Shown one piece after another: positions 27,216 through 37,700 of a stretch of 64,000 nucleotides of DNA. This DNA comes from a bacterium (GTDB taxonomy: Bacteria; Bdellovibrionota_B; Oligoflexia; Silvanigrellales; Silvanigrellaceae). The translations under genes were made by a program, and so were the position numbers. Every line of letters begins with the position of its first letter. The first letter of the stretch is position 1. Location of the stretch: NCBI GenBank assembly GCA_009918675.1, contig RGDM01000002.1, positions 1-64,000 of the forward strand. The letters are read 5' to 3'. The notes below the pieces were generated by a model, which made no database searches, was not told where the DNA came from, and worked only from the letters and a program-made list of their open reading frames with translations.

Positions 27216-28175
27216 ATGGCGACAGCCTCCAAGCCCTCTCGGTCCGGCGCAGCAGCCAAGCCGGCCCGCAGCGCAAAACCCGCAACCCCGGGTTTGAAAA
27301 TCAAACCCGTCGAGAGCCCCAAAACATCACGAATTATTGCCATTTGCAATCAGAAAGGTGGTTGCGGCAAAACCACCTCGGTCATCAATGTGGCCGCCAG
27401 TTTGGCTGCTATGGGCCAGCGCGTCCTGGTGATCGACCTCGACTCCCAGTGCAATGCAACTCAAGGACTTGGTCTGTCGCTCGATGACGTTGAGGAATCC
27501 ATTTGCGACGTGCTGCTCGACCCGAAAGCTCACACCCTGGCTGACGTGATTCTTGAGTCACCTTATGCGAATCTCCATGTCGCCCCAGGCTCAATCGAAC
27601 TCTCCGAGTACGAGAGTCGTGCTGCGACTGAAATTGGTCGAGAGAACCGTTTGAAGAAGGCCATTGCGCAGGTTCGTGATCACTACGATTATGTTCTAAT
27701 CGACACACCCCCGTCGCTTGGACTGCTGTCTGTCAATGCACTGAATGCAGCAACTGAAGTACAAATCGCAATGCAATCGCATCCGTTTGCCCTTGATGGT
27801 CTTCATTTGCTTCTCGAGACTATTGAACTTGTTCAAGAAGAGCTCAATCCTGACCTCAAGATCTCGGGCGTGATCGTCACCATGTTTGATCCGCGCACAA
27901 AAATTTCGCGCGAGATTGTTGATGAGGTTTGCGCAATTGCGTCGCTCAAGGGCAAGGTTCACAAAACGGTTGTCCGGCAGAATGTTAAGCTGACAGAGGC
28001 ATCGCGCCTACGCAAACCTGTCATGTACTACGACACACTGTGCAGCGGCAGCGAAGATTACCTGCAACTCTCTAAAGAGATCGCAGCGCAATCGCGCTCA
28101 CAGCCTGTCAGCAAGACCCCTGCAGCTCCAGCCAAGAAGCCAAGCAAAACCAACACAAGTTCAACCCGCGCTTGA
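27216..28175 (+). CDS. ParA/Soj-family partitioning ATPase
   Basis: 319 residues. A ~35-residue Ala/Lys/Pro-rich leader precedes the deviant Walker A KGGCGKTT, where the signature first Lys is present. Then come VIDLDSQCNATQGLG (Walker A'), LIDTPPSLGLLSVNAL (Walker B) and SGVIVTMFDPRTKISREIV, all typical of chromosomal ParA. These proteins use ATP-dependent binding to DNA to position chromosomes, plasmids or protein clusters. The C-terminus has another low-complexity Lys/Pro/Ser tail. GGAG sits 8 bases before the ATG. No ParB follows; the next gene, 11 bases on, is a DUF3102-like protein, so cargo other than a chromosome origin is possible. Confidence 0.95.
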   Translation: MATASKPSRSGAAAKPARSAKPATPGLKIKPVESPKTSRIIAICNQKGGCGKTTSVINVAASLAAMGQRVLVIDLDSQCNATQGLGLSLDDVEESICDVLLDPKAHTLADVILESPYANLHVAPGSIELSEYESRAATEIGRENRLKKAIAQVRDHYDYVLIDTPPSLGLLSVNALNAATEVQIAMQSHPFALDGLHLLLETIELVQEELNPDLKISGVIVTMFDPRTKISREIVDEVCAIASLKGKVHKTVVRQNVKLTEASRLRKPVMYYDTLCSGSEDYLQLSKEIAAQSRSQPVSKTPAAPAKKPSKTNTSSTRA

Positions 28176-28186
28176 GGAAAAATGCG

Positions 28187-29272
28187 ATGACAAAACCAAG
28201 AAAACCACTGCGTGGACTTTTTGCCAGTACCGAAGCACCTGTGAGCACACCACCCAGACCCGCGGCTGTTCCTGTTCCTCCCCCGCGCAAGGAAACACCG
28301 ACGCGGCCACAAGCTCCTTTGAAACCCAAAACTCCTCCCGAGCGCCTCGCTCCACCACCACGCATCAAGCCTGCTGTTCCTCTGATGATGAAGGAAATGG
28401 AACAGCCATCGGTAGCCGTTGCGGCCATCGAACCTGAAGTGGTTGTCGCAGTCTCGGTTGCTCCTCTGCAGGTTGCCGAACCCGTTTCGATTCCCCTTGA
28501 GAACCCAACTTCGCCAATTGCGGACGATCGCATTATGACACTTCAGTATAATTTTGAGGCGATGCGTTCCATGCGCGATGCATGGGCCGAAGCCGACTAC
28601 GCTCGCTTTCTAAAGCGCCTTGACGCGGTTCAAACAGAAGCATTTCTTCTCCGCGGCAAACTCCTCAGTGAAGCGAAAACCCGATTCTTTGAAACCAACA
28701 AAATCGGCTGGGCCGAGTTCTGCGAGATGCGCCTTGGCATGAACTACACCACGGCAAACCAATACATTCGAGTTGCCAGCGAATTTGATGTGACGTCACA
28801 TCAACGCCCTGACTTTGGCTTTGAGCACTTCAAAGCGCTCCTCCCTCTGCCTGTCGAGGAGCGCGCTGCGCTCATTGAAACCATTGATTCGATCAGTGTG
28901 AAGTCTCTTCGACAGATGGTTAAAATGCATCTCATCAGCAAGACACCAAGCCCGGTGGAAGTAACGCCCCGAGAAACATTGCGGCATTCCAGCAGGCTGA
29001 TTAAAATGCTCCAGCAGGTGAAAGGCGAGATTGCGGCTCATGGTGGGTCTTTCCAAGCGCTGAATCAGAACCAGCGCTGGCAAATGTCTGCGGCGTGCCA
29101 AAATATTGCAGCTCACCTAAATCAACTGGCGCGAGCCTTAAACGAAGAACCAAACCTTGATGACGGACGGCGCGGAAGCCATCTGCGCGCAGGCGCCTTT
29201 GCAACTGCCGAAGGAGTTGCCGCGATGCAGGAAATTCTCCCGATTCAGGAATCAACAGACAGCAGCAACTAA
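28187..29272 (+). CDS. DUF3102-like helix-turn-helix protein next to ParA
   Basis: 361 residues from the ATG at 28187, with GAGGAA 7-12 bases upstream, 11 bases after parA. The first ~110 residues are Pro-rich and disordered. Residues ~120-215 are helical: LLRGKLLSEAKTRFFETN, WAEFCEMRLGMNYTTANQYI and RVASEF match the DUF3102 pattern of single-domain HTH proteins. A further helical domain (~280-330) includes SSRLIKMLQQVKGEI. It probably contacts DNA or the ParA ATPase. No ParB nuclease-like or CTP-binding motif (GERR/ENLQR) is seen. The function as a ParB substitute is inferred only from adjacency. Confidence 0.75.
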   Translation: MTKPRKPLRGLFASTEAPVSTPPRPAAVPVPPPRKETPTRPQAPLKPKTPPERLAPPPRIKPAVPLMMKEMEQPSVAVAAIEPEVVVAVSVAPLQVAEPVSIPLENPTSPIADDRIMTLQYNFEAMRSMRDAWAEADYARFLKRLDAVQTEAFLLRGKLLSEAKTRFFETNKIGWAEFCEMRLGMNYTTANQYIRVASEFDVTSHQRPDFGFEHFKALLPLPVEERAALIETIDSISVKSLRQMVKMHLISKTPSPVEVTPRETLRHSSRLIKMLQQVKGEIAAHGGSFQALNQNQRWQMSAACQNIAAHLNQLARALNEEPNLDDGRRGSHLRAGAFATAEGVAAMQEILPIQESTDSSN

Positions 29273-29289
29273 AAAAGGAAACAGCTAAA

Positions 29290-30408
29290 ATGCCAGCGCG
29301 TGATCAGTTTTTAAGCAACGCAGCACCTGGCACCGCGCAAACGACGAGGCGAGGGTTGATAGCCCTCGCCCTACTTATTGGAGGTGCTTCAGGACAATCG
29401 GGCTTTGCCCTGAATGCCTCCACACCTGTAACGAACGATGCTGCTCAATGCCGAAACATCGGCTTAACACTTCAGTCCGGCAAGGGTCAGAATCAAGATC
29501 TCAATCTGCTCGGCAAGAGTCTTGAAGAGTTCGAAAATGCCTTCGCAACAAACAACTCCGAGCAATTCGCTGCTGCCGTGAGTCCGTTATTGCAAAAGAA
29601 AAAAGATGAATTGGAGAAAATCTTTGAAGGCACTGTGCTTGAATACGATCTGAAAAAAGCCCGTCTTCAGCGCAATAGCATTTGGGAATTGAATGCAGGT
29701 TTAGCTCCACAGCCAGGTCGAACTCTGCAATGCGGAGAAATGGCAATTCAACCTGTCTATGGGCCCAGCAAACAAGTTGCAGTTATCTACTCTGCATTCA
29801 TGGGGCAAAATCAAACCAAAATTCTTGCTCTTTTTGCATTGCCCGGACAGTCGACGAAAGAACAGAAGCCTGGTCTGGTTCTTTTTCAAGTTCAACGCTG
29901 GACGTACGATGGTCGGAGTCCTGAAAAACTGATTTCCGAGGCGAAACAAACATCAAGTGCAGGATTCCCAATCGCCGCTCAGCTGTTGTCAGAAGCTGCT
30001 GCACGAATCACAGAAAGCAATCCCTATTTAATTTTTCCTCTGCAGAAAGAAGCTCGCGAACTCGCAACTCTTTTAAGTAAATCAGGAGAGCCCCAGCAGG
30101 AAACGATTCTCAAGTCGGCACAGGCAGATCCCCTTTGGCGCGCAGAGAAGTTTGCCGCCGTGTTCAAGGATAGTTCTCTTGCTGTGGGGCTAAAAATCCG
30201 CATGAGGAAAGATTTCCCGCTCAATGAACAAACACAGAAGTGTCTCGAAACGGGTAAAAAGATATTCTCAGTCAACTCGATTTGGAAAACATCTTTTTCA
30301 GGAATGGAATGTCTGCCCTACAAAGAAAATGAGGACATGGTGAAGCCACCAAAAGGAGGAAGCCAGTATTTCCCCTGGGCGCAAATTGATCCTCTGCCAA
30401 CGAAATAA
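29290..30408 (+). CDS. Exported protein with Tat-type signal, unknown function
   Basis: 372 residues. The N-terminus has TTRRGLIALALLIGGASG, a twin-arginine motif before a hydrophobic stretch, with a likely cut near GFALNA. The mature part is mostly helical with four cysteines (QCRN, LQCGE, KCLET, MECLPY). AAGGAAA precedes the ATG, and it starts 17 bases after the HTH gene, so it is probably third in the parA operon. No family is recognised. Confidence 0.72.
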   Translation: MPARDQFLSNAAPGTAQTTRRGLIALALLIGGASGQSGFALNASTPVTNDAAQCRNIGLTLQSGKGQNQDLNLLGKSLEEFENAFATNNSEQFAAAVSPLLQKKKDELEKIFEGTVLEYDLKKARLQRNSIWELNAGLAPQPGRTLQCGEMAIQPVYGPSKQVAVIYSAFMGQNQTKILALFALPGQSTKEQKPGLVLFQVQRWTYDGRSPEKLISEAKQTSSAGFPIAAQLLSEAAARITESNPYLIFPLQKEARELATLLSKSGEPQQETILKSAQADPLWRAEKFAAVFKDSSLAVGLKIRMRKDFPLNEQTQKCLETGKKIFSVNSIWKTSFSGMECLPYKENEDMVKPPKGGSQYFPWAQIDPLPTK

Positions 30409-30458
30409 CTTTGTTTCCCTGCAAGCAAAACAAGACGGTTTCTAGAAAAAATCATGAT

Positions 30459-31415
30459 TCACTGAAAGCCCGTTGTCGCCAATCCGTAGGAACCCTCTTC
30501 TTCCCGCCTGACGTTTGCAAAGGCTCCCTCGGCCAAGATTCTTAATTCGCGACTCGCCTGCGAGTGCCCGACAACAAATTGAAACTGGCTCTTGGCATCG
30601 CTGTAGCGCCTGAGTCCATAGTGGTAGGCAAGACCAAGGTTGTAATGAGCCAAGAGATCACCTTGGGAGCGAGAGATTATTTTCTTATATTTTTCGATTG
30701 CAACATTATATTTTCGAGCCGTATACGCAGTTTCAGCAAGGAGATGAGTCAGCCGAGAGTTGTTTGGTTCCGCCGCCTCTGCTTGTCGGAACATCTCGAG
30801 TGCTTCCAGAACCGCTCCTTGTCGCAAAGCGATCAGGCCCAAATTGGCGCGCGCCGAAGCTGAAAATCCTGGAAAACCAGTTGCCTCAGTTAAAAGTCTA
30901 CGGGCCTGAGTTGTGTCCCCGAGAAGACCAGCCGCGATCCCAAGCAGCTGTGAATCTTCCGCTTGCGTCTTCGCAAGTCGCTTGCGTGAGTTTTTGGTTT
31001 TCAGAAGATAACCTTCAACCAGTTCGGGCTGCCCCAAAACCAGTGCTTCAACCGCCAGAATGCGCAAAGAATCTTGATCTGCAGATCTCTGCGACTTGAT
31101 CCGTTCACGCGCTTGATCAGCTCGTTTGGACAAGTTTTTGAGCAACGAGTTGGGCAGATAAAAGTCTTTGCGAACAGTGTTTTGAACTGCTGATTCGCTG
31201 TTCGACTCGCCGAGCGAGCGGAGTGTGACGTCGGTTTCATCCCGTTCTTGATCATAGCTCACCCGAGTAAAGGTGCCATCCTGCAAACCAACAGGCTCGG
31301 GGGTTGTTGTCGTGCATGCAGCCAGACCTGTGACGAGGAGAAAGAGCGAAGACAATTTCCCCAAACGGTTAAACGCTCGATTCAAACGTTGGGATGTCGA
31401 GTTGAATGGGCTCAT
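30459..31415 (-). CDS. TPR-repeat lipoprotein
   Basis: 318 residues. The signal region (KLSSLFLLVTGLAAC) ends in lipobox LAAC, so the Cys at ~34 is lipidated. A disordered segment leads to tandem TPR motifs: AVEALVLGQPELVEGYL, ANLGLIALRQGAVLEALEMF, LAETAYTARKYNVAIEKY, YNLGLAYHYGLRRYSDAKSQF. TPR lipoproteins of this size are pilotins and scaffold parts of envelope machines, for example PilF-like or gliding components. The ATG at 31415 lies within a compact 228-base divergent gap facing tcdA. It converges with the exported gene of the parA operon. Confidence 0.85.
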   Translation of the reverse strand: MSPFNSTSQRLNRAFNRLGKLSSLFLLVTGLAACTTTTPEPVGLQDGTFTRVSYDQERDETDVTLRSLGESNSESAVQNTVRKDFYLPNSLLKNLSKRADQARERIKSQRSADQDSLRILAVEALVLGQPELVEGYLLKTKNSRKRLAKTQAEDSQLLGIAAGLLGDTTQARRLLTEATGFPGFSASARANLGLIALRQGAVLEALEMFRQAEAAEPNNSRLTHLLAETAYTARKYNVAIEKYKKIISRSQGDLLAHYNLGLAYHYGLRRYSDAKSQFQFVVGHSQASRELRILAEGAFANVRREEEGSYGLATTGFQ

Positions 31416-31643
31416 GACAGCTCCTCAAGGCGGCCGGCCTGGGCACAGGCGGAACGCTTTGGCCGAAAACCAGCAAGTTGAGTGCCATGAAGTTTTTCTA
31501 CAAAGATGAGGACTTGTATCCACATTTGGGTCATTTTCTAGTCAGTATGCTTGGTTCTGACCAATGTTTAGACATCTTTCTCAGATTGAGTGCTCCATCG
31601 AGATCGGGTATGCGCGCATTGGGATCGCCCCGGGAGGATTCAC

Positions 31644-32519
31644 ATGGCATTCAAAAATCACCGCTTCAGCCGACTTGAACTGCTTGTTGGACGTGAGGGC
31701 ATCAATCGGTTCAGAAATAAACACGTGATTATTTTCGGTGTCGGTGGCGTCGGAAGTTTTGTTGCTGAGGCATTGGCGCGGGCCGCGGTGGGCAAAATCA
31801 CTCTCGTGGATCACGATGAAGTCTGCGTCACAAATGTGAACCGGCAGCTTCACGCATTCACAGACACCGTTGGCAAAAAGAAAGTTGATTTGATGGCGGA
31901 ACGCATCCGCAAAATCAACCCACTTCTTGATGTCTACCCAATGCCCGAGCACCATCATCCTGACAAAGAAGACACGATTATCCACGAGGCCGCGCGGGTT
32001 GCCGGCGCCCCGGTCGACATGGTGTTCGACTGCATTGACACTCTGGCGCCAAAGGTTGATCTCCTTGAGCGTTGTGTGAAGTCCGGAATCCCTGTGGTGA
32101 GTTCAATGGGGGCAGCTAGCCGATTGGACCCGAGTCAAATTCAAGCCGCAGACATTTCAGAAACCAAAATTGATCCATTTGCCAAGCAGGTCAGAACCAA
32201 ACTCCGCGAAAAAGGCATCACTTCAGGCGTCACATGCATCTTTAGCACCGAGGCTCCTGTAGACCCTGAACAGGCGGTTCCCGGCACCGAGTGGCACTGC
32301 ATTTGTCCAACCATTGAAAAGCAATTTGGCGCATGTCAGCACAAGCGAGTTATGCTTGGAACAATTTCTTATTTGCCGGCGATGTTTGGATTGTGGATGG
32401 TGAGTGTTGCAACACGTCAGTGGCTTGAAGGAATCGACATGAGCAAACGCGACACCTTTGAACACACACCAACGTTCGAAGAAATGCAACGGGCAATGTC
32501 ATTGGGCCTGCAAAAATAG
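31644..32519 (+). CDS. tcdA: tRNA threonylcarbamoyladenosine dehydratase TcdA
   Basis: 291-residue E1-like ThiF-family enzyme that cyclises t6A to ct6A at tRNA position 37. ATP-binding IFGVGGVGSFVAEALARA begins at residue ~28. Arg-finger NRQLHAF and DCIDT follow, with family motif SSMGAA. In this family a Cys near residue 230 is the catalytic thiol; C-x-H occurs in FGACQHKRVML. The ATG at 31644 has GGGAGGA 5 bases upstream; an open frame 18 codons longer has no ribosome site. Short inverted repeat TTGGT-TCTG-ACCAA at 31551-31564 sits in its upstream gap. Confidence 0.93.
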   Translation: MAFKNHRFSRLELLVGREGINRFRNKHVIIFGVGGVGSFVAEALARAAVGKITLVDHDEVCVTNVNRQLHAFTDTVGKKKVDLMAERIRKINPLLDVYPMPEHHHPDKEDTIIHEAARVAGAPVDMVFDCIDTLAPKVDLLERCVKSGIPVVSSMGAASRLDPSQIQAADISETKIDPFAKQVRTKLREKGITSGVTCIFSTEAPVDPEQAVPGTEWHCICPTIEKQFGACQHKRVMLGTISYLPAMFGLWMVSVATRQWLEGIDMSKRDTFEHTPTFEEMQRAMSLGLQK

Positions 32520-32579
32520 CAAGGCGCGTGCAAGCTGCAACGCACCTCTGCCATTTTCTAAAACCTCAGCAGATACGAT

Positions 32580-32882
32580 TTAGAAGCGCATACCGTTGTC
32601 ATTGCGATGGACCCGAGGCCGTCCTGCATCGAATTCTCGAGGTCGGGCTTCGTTCACAGTCAAAGGTCGCCCCATATACTGTTTTCCGTTCAGCACCTGA
32701 GCTGCGCGCAGCGCTTCGTCATCACTTCCCATCTCAACAAAAGCAAAACCTTTGCTACGTCCGGTTTCTCGATCGATAACAACCCGAGCGCTCGTCACAT
32801 TTCCGTGTTCACTAAAGATACTGAAAAGATCATTATCTGTGCTGCTGAACGGAAGATTTCCAACATACAATTTACGCCCCAT
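32580..32882 (-). CDS. Small RRM-type RNA-binding protein
   Basis: 100 residues, one RNA-recognition motif. RNP2 is LYVGNLPF and RNP1 is KGFAFVEM, with the aromatic residues that stack on RNA present. The C-terminus is Arg/Gly/Asp-rich, as in cyanobacterial and deltaproteobacterial cold-inducible RNA-binding proteins. The ATG at 32882 was chosen because AGGAGG lies 6 bases upstream and the RRM begins right after it; the open frame continues 34 codons further. It probably has its own promoter, since the receiver gene ends 157 bases upstream. Confidence 0.93.
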   Translation of the reverse strand: MGRKLYVGNLPFSSTDNDLFSIFSEHGNVTSARVVIDRETGRSKGFAFVEMGSDDEALRAAQVLNGKQYMGRPLTVNEARPREFDAGRPRVHRNDNGMRF

Positions 32883-33039
32883 GAAAAAACCTCCTGGAAT
32901 CCGACTGCACCAGCCATTAAATCGACAGAACGAACTCAAAAAGTTCTGTCGCTGGTTCAACCGACATTCGCACAGAGATTTCACAGTGTATGCAGGACAA
33001 ATGGTATGTTGCCGGCAGTTTTTGGCCGACTCTTACTTA

Positions 33040-33651
33040 TTAATCAACAATTTCTTCGCTCAATTTCTTACGAATGTCGACTACAAGAGGACGAATCGCA
33101 TCACTCAGTTCCGCCTCAGGAGCTGTACGAACCGTCTCGCCAATGGGAGCCTTGGCAGGCAAGGTGTCAGATAATTGACGCAGTGTTTTCGCGATCGCAA
33201 TCGAGCGCCGAATGGCGATGTGAAAAGCATCTAACTCAAAAGGTTTACGCACCACATCCACAACCACGACATGCGGGAATTGATCAGCAGAGATATCTTC
33301 ATGATCTTCGCCCTCGGTCAACACCACAGGCACCTGTCGCCAATGGCCTGCAATTTTCTTTAAGAAATCCGCATTGCTCTTCTTAGCGGGTGCTGCGTCG
33401 GCGATGATCACCTGAATGGTCTTCTGCTTGAGGTGGGCAAGAGCATCAGCAACACTGCGTGCGGCATGCACGTGTGAAAAATAGCGATTGAGATGAATCT
33501 TCACAAATCGAAGCACTTCGTCGGATTCATCAACAACCAAAACATTGCTATCTCGATCATAAACCTTGGTAGGTGGCCGACTCATGGGCGGAATGGATTG
33601 AAATCCACTTCCCCGCGGTCCAGGATCCATTGTCTGTTTAAATCCAAACAT
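33040..33651 (-). CDS. Stand-alone response-regulator receiver protein
   Basis: 203 residues. The receiver domain begins near residue 35 (NVLVVDESDEVLRFVKIHL). Acidic pair DE, phosphoacceptor Asp in VIIADAAP, conserved Thr in VVLTEGED and Lys in VVRKPFELD are all present, so phosphorylation is plausible. The last ~60 residues are helical and carry no DNA-binding or output domain. ATG at 33651 with GGGGAG 5 bases up; the GTG at 33657 is the alternative. It ends a minus-strand gene set of five, immediately after the TPR lipoprotein, whose stop lies 3 bases before. Confidence 0.88.
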   Translation of the reverse strand: MFGFKQTMDPGPRGSGFQSIPPMSRPPTKVYDRDSNVLVVDESDEVLRFVKIHLNRYFSHVHAARSVADALAHLKQKTIQVIIADAAPAKKSNADFLKKIAGHWRQVPVVLTEGEDHEDISADQFPHVVVVDVVRKPFELDAFHIAIRRSIAIAKTLRQLSDTLPAKAPIGETVRTAPEAELSDAIRPLVVDIRKKLSEEIVD

Positions 33652-33653
33652 TC

Positions 33654-34745
33654 TCACTCCCCATCGGCTTCGCGAACAAGCCGCTCAGCCTGAACTCGAA
33701 GAGGATCCGAAGCTTCAGCAGCTGCAAGATAGTCCAAGCCATTCCTGCGCGCGTCTTCCATTCGACCTTCCAACCGAGCAATTTCGCCACCCAATAAAAG
33801 CCAAGCTCGCTCCGATGGCAAAACCGATCTCGCCTTGGCAAGAACCAATGTCGCCTGCGCAGAATCCTTCCGCTGAACAAGGCAATGGCCCCAATTGTAG
33901 AGTACAGCAACCTGCTGATTTTCTTTCGCATAGAGACGCTCAAGAAGATCGCATCCTTGCGTCAAATTTTTCTCACTCAGCGCAAGCAGAGCAGATTCAA
34001 TTTGTAGAAGTTCCGCATTTGGGCTCTCAACAAGTGCAATGCGCAAAGCTTCGCGCGCATCATCGGGTCTTGCATCGAGGCGCAAACACTTGCTCTCCAA
34101 TGCGCGTAGTTCAGTATGAACATCAGCAGGCACCCACTGGAGTCCTTGATGTGCAAGCTGAGCACACAGCCGAGAGGCTCCAAAATCCGCAAAAACTCCT
34201 GCAACCAGGAGTGCGTCCGTTGAATTCACAGAGCGCTGTGAAAGTGCATCATAGACACCCAAACTTGCACGCAGATCTTTCAGCTTTGCAAAAGAAAGAA
34301 TGCGTGCGTGTGCGATTTGCCGACACGTTTCGCTCGATGGGCCGGAAGAGGTGCTACAGTTCTGCCAAGCGTCATGCGTTTCGTTGAGAATATCTGCCCA
34401 ACGCTGTGAACGAACAAAAAGTGGAACCCCAGAGACAACAGAATTCGAACTCTGCGAACGACTCTCAGCATTCACACTTCTCGAAAGTACAGGGCTTAAA
34501 GCGCCTGGAGCGGCCTCATCGCCCTGTGAAAGCAGCTCCTTCAGACGCACTGAAAACGAAGACTTGACTTCATAGCTTGCTTGTTCAGCGGCATCTTTAC
34601 CATTCGCTTGAGCCGAACGAGCGGACGCTTCAACCGCCTTCACCTTTTCAGGCGCAATGCGTGTGGACGTGCAAGCAATGCACTGAACCGCCGCAACAAA
34701 AGCGCAAATGCTCTTCAACGTCATGCGGGTTGGAAAAACTACCAT
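33654..34745 (-). CDS. TPR-containing lipoprotein
   Basis: 363 residues. Signal peptide with lipobox region VQCIAC, so probably lipidated at Cys ~25. A disordered Ala/Ser/Gln-rich stretch (30-90) leads to helical repeat units such as SLGVYDALSQRSVNSTDALL, AREALRIALVESPNAELL, NLTQGCDLLERLYAKENQQ and VLYNWGHCLVQRKDSAQATL. ATG at 34745 overlaps the end of the giant TPR gene by 7 bases (ATGGTAG) with GGGAG 6 bases upstream. Fourth gene of the five-gene envelope cluster. The lipid anchor would tie the cluster products to a membrane. Confidence 0.83.
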   Translation of the reverse strand: MVVFPTRMTLKSICAFVAAVQCIACTSTRIAPEKVKAVEASARSAQANGKDAAEQASYEVKSSFSVRLKELLSQGDEAAPGALSPVLSRSVNAESRSQSSNSVVSGVPLFVRSQRWADILNETHDAWQNCSTSSGPSSETCRQIAHARILSFAKLKDLRASLGVYDALSQRSVNSTDALLVAGVFADFGASRLCAQLAHQGLQWVPADVHTELRALESKCLRLDARPDDAREALRIALVESPNAELLQIESALLALSEKNLTQGCDLLERLYAKENQQVAVLYNWGHCLVQRKDSAQATLVLAKARSVLPSERAWLLLGGEIARLEGRMEDARRNGLDYLAAAEASDPLRVQAERLVREADGE

Positions 34746-37700
34746 GATTGACTCCCTGGCAAAGCAGGAGAAACCTTTAGGCTGTCGGAAGCCAACCCGC
34801 CAAGAAACAAATGATTCCGCTCAAGCAGAGGCGATAACTGAGCGGCAAACGAGCCACTAATATTAACTTTTAAACCTGCATTCGAACGCGCCTGCGACTC
34901 GATCAATGAGACTTGGCTCGAAATTCTCAGCAATTGATTTTGCTCGCCACCGACGGTGCGAGCAGCCCATTCACGAATTCGCGACGCATACAAAACAAAA
35001 TTTTCACCAACAGCTTTTCGACACGGAGCAGATTTTCTTTTCAGAAACACAACTCCATCAAGAGCTTCACAACCTTTTAACAGATCTGCGTATGACTTCC
35101 TGAAATTCACAATCGAATTTTCAATTTTCTCAGCCACACCCTGCTTCGAAAAAATATCGCTGTCGCGCAGAAGCGAATTCTGCCAGTAGTCAAACGCCTC
35201 TTGAACAATAATTTGCGCAAGCTTTGTTTGCTTACGGCTTCCCGCAAAACGTTCAGCATCAAAGGCGCGCGCAGCCTTGAGAAAGTCTGCAACAGTTTTT
35301 TGCAGCATGTGTCCTGGCTCTCCGCGCACACGAAGCAATGAATATTTCTCAACCAACTCGCTCAGCGCAGCAATAGACGAAATCTGATTTTTCTTATTCC
35401 TGAAAACTTGCTTCGACATTTCGCTGATATCTTCGCTCAACCGCGCGGCAATATCGTATGAACCCACCACGAGTGCTTGAACAGACCAATCGAGAAATGC
35501 AGATTGAACAGAGGAAAACTCACGCGTCTTACTAGCCAATTTCAAAAGCAATTCGCGAGTTTGAAGCGCCTCTGGCCACTGTTTAATTTCGCTGTAAACC
35601 CCTCCTGAGCGAATGACATCTTTTTGTGCCGCTGCAATGAGCTCTAATCTCTCCGACTGAAGAGCCGCTTCACCAGCCTCTTGCCAGTGTTTGGCTGCAC
35701 TGAAAAATCGACCTTTGTTCCAATCAACTTCACCTGCCCAATGAGCGGCCAAAAACCGGTCATGCTGAGAGTAAACAACACTCGCAAGTATCTTTTTTGC
35801 AAGCGTTAAACATTCATCCTCAAATTGCGCTGAACATGCAGTCCTCGCAGCAACAAACCTCAGATCCCGACCAATCTCCGAGTCGATTGAGAATTTTTCC
35901 GACTCAGTCATCAGCACCTTGAGAGAATCTGACAAGCGTCCTTCCGAACGGTACATGAGCGACTGCCGCATGATGGCCGAAGCAAGTGCAAGCTCATATT
36001 GCCTTCTCATGCCATCAATAACCGACAACTCGCGGGCAAGCCTTGACAAAAACACCCAGGCCAAAGAATCCGCCTTTCTTGACATGGGGCGCGCCGAAAT
36101 CAACCGAATCAGCGAATTTGAAATGCCATTGCGCTCCATTTGCGCACTGTCCCCATCACTCCCAGAAGAGACGATGAGAAGTTGCAAAAGACCCTCGGCA
36201 TCAGCAAATCTGCTCCGTTCGAGGCTATCATCAACCGCCTCAAGAACGAGTCGGCGGAGCTCTGGATTCTGGGAATCCTTTGCAATTGCGGAATCGATCT
36301 CTGAGCGAAAGCGAACCCACGCAGTGTCGTCACGGACATTGGCTTTCCAAGTCGAGCGAAGCATCTCAACCCTCACCAGTGCGGCATCTCGCAACTTTAC
36401 TTTTAAGTTCCTGCAGTCTTTAACCCAGTTGAAAACCTTGTCCGCAAGCGAATCCATACGACCACTCGCCAAGACCTGATGGGCCATCAAAAAAGATTCG
36501 CCCTGTGAACAGAGATCCCCGTGCTCTTCTGACAAAACCTCAGCCACACGATACAGTTCAGTCAGCGGCTTTGTACCAAGCGCCACGCCTGACTGTTGTC
36601 CGCGCGCAGAAATGACATCATTCGCCCATTGTGTCAGTAACTGTCTTCGTCGCTTATCTTCTTCGGGCCTAAATTGTGTCGTCTTCGCAAAAGTTTGCTT
36701 CGAATTTAGCGCCAGCACGGCACGTGTTTTGAGAGCAACCACCTTTTCAAGAAATCCTGCACGCTCTGCTGCTCCAATAGCCTCGACGTAGAAGATATCA
36801 GCAACGGGGCTGACTTGAAGAATATCTTCAAGTATTTCCGACCAAGAGAGAGCAAGTTGATAGAGCTCTTTTTGATTCAAATATTTAATAGCAAGCGCGA
36901 GCCCAGAGGACACCCAATTATTGCCTGCTGCCGCGTGCATCCAAAGAGACGCTGGAGTTGTGGTTGATTTTTCACTCAGTGCCACGCCCAACATCATAGC
37001 CAAATCCAATTGAACCGCACGATCACTCAAAAGACTCTGCGCGGAAGAGTCGTACAAGATCAGCGCGAGCGCTGAAAGAACATCGTCATAGTCTGCAAGC
37101 CGAAATGCAGTCCACGCTTGTCGCACGGAGAGAATTGGCTTATTAATGATGGCCACCGAATCTGAATTCCTGAGGCATTCGTCGGCCTTCTTATAACTCG
37201 AAGACGCCTTCAGGTATTCACCCAGTTGAAATGCAACATCTCCTGAAAGCAATTTTTCAACACACGATAAGGACGTGTTGGAGTGAACTGCAGTATCGGC
37301 TATCTCAGCTAATTTTTCCGATATTTTTTTTGCTTCAACTTTCTCACCGTCAGCAAGTAGCACAGCTAAATAAATGAGACCGACTCGAAGTGTGGCCCGC
37401 GCGCCAGGCGCAACCGTTTGGGCAGCTTTCAAAGTCTTCTTCAAGACATCACGCCGTTCTTGACCCCGACTTAGACTTGCGAGGAGCAAACCAGCGCGAA
37501 CTGAGGACTGATCAACAATCGTTGACTGCATGAGATCGCGCAATTTCTGTGACACGTCATCCGACAGTGCAGACTCCTTGCCAGCCAAAACAGCAAGCTC
37601 AGATTCGATGGGAGAAATAGATTTAACGTTTTCAAGAAGCAGATCTCGCGCCCATTCCGTCGCCCAAGCATCGTAGTTGTCTCGTAGTAATGAAAGAGAG

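Noticed and set aside
27216..28175. Plasmid or integrated element in the ParA region
   Set aside because: No replication, transposase, integrase or att site is present, and the flanks are core genes.
31478..31678. Small plus-strand ORF before tcdA
   Set aside because: No ribosome site, no recognised motif, and it overlaps the supported tcdA start.
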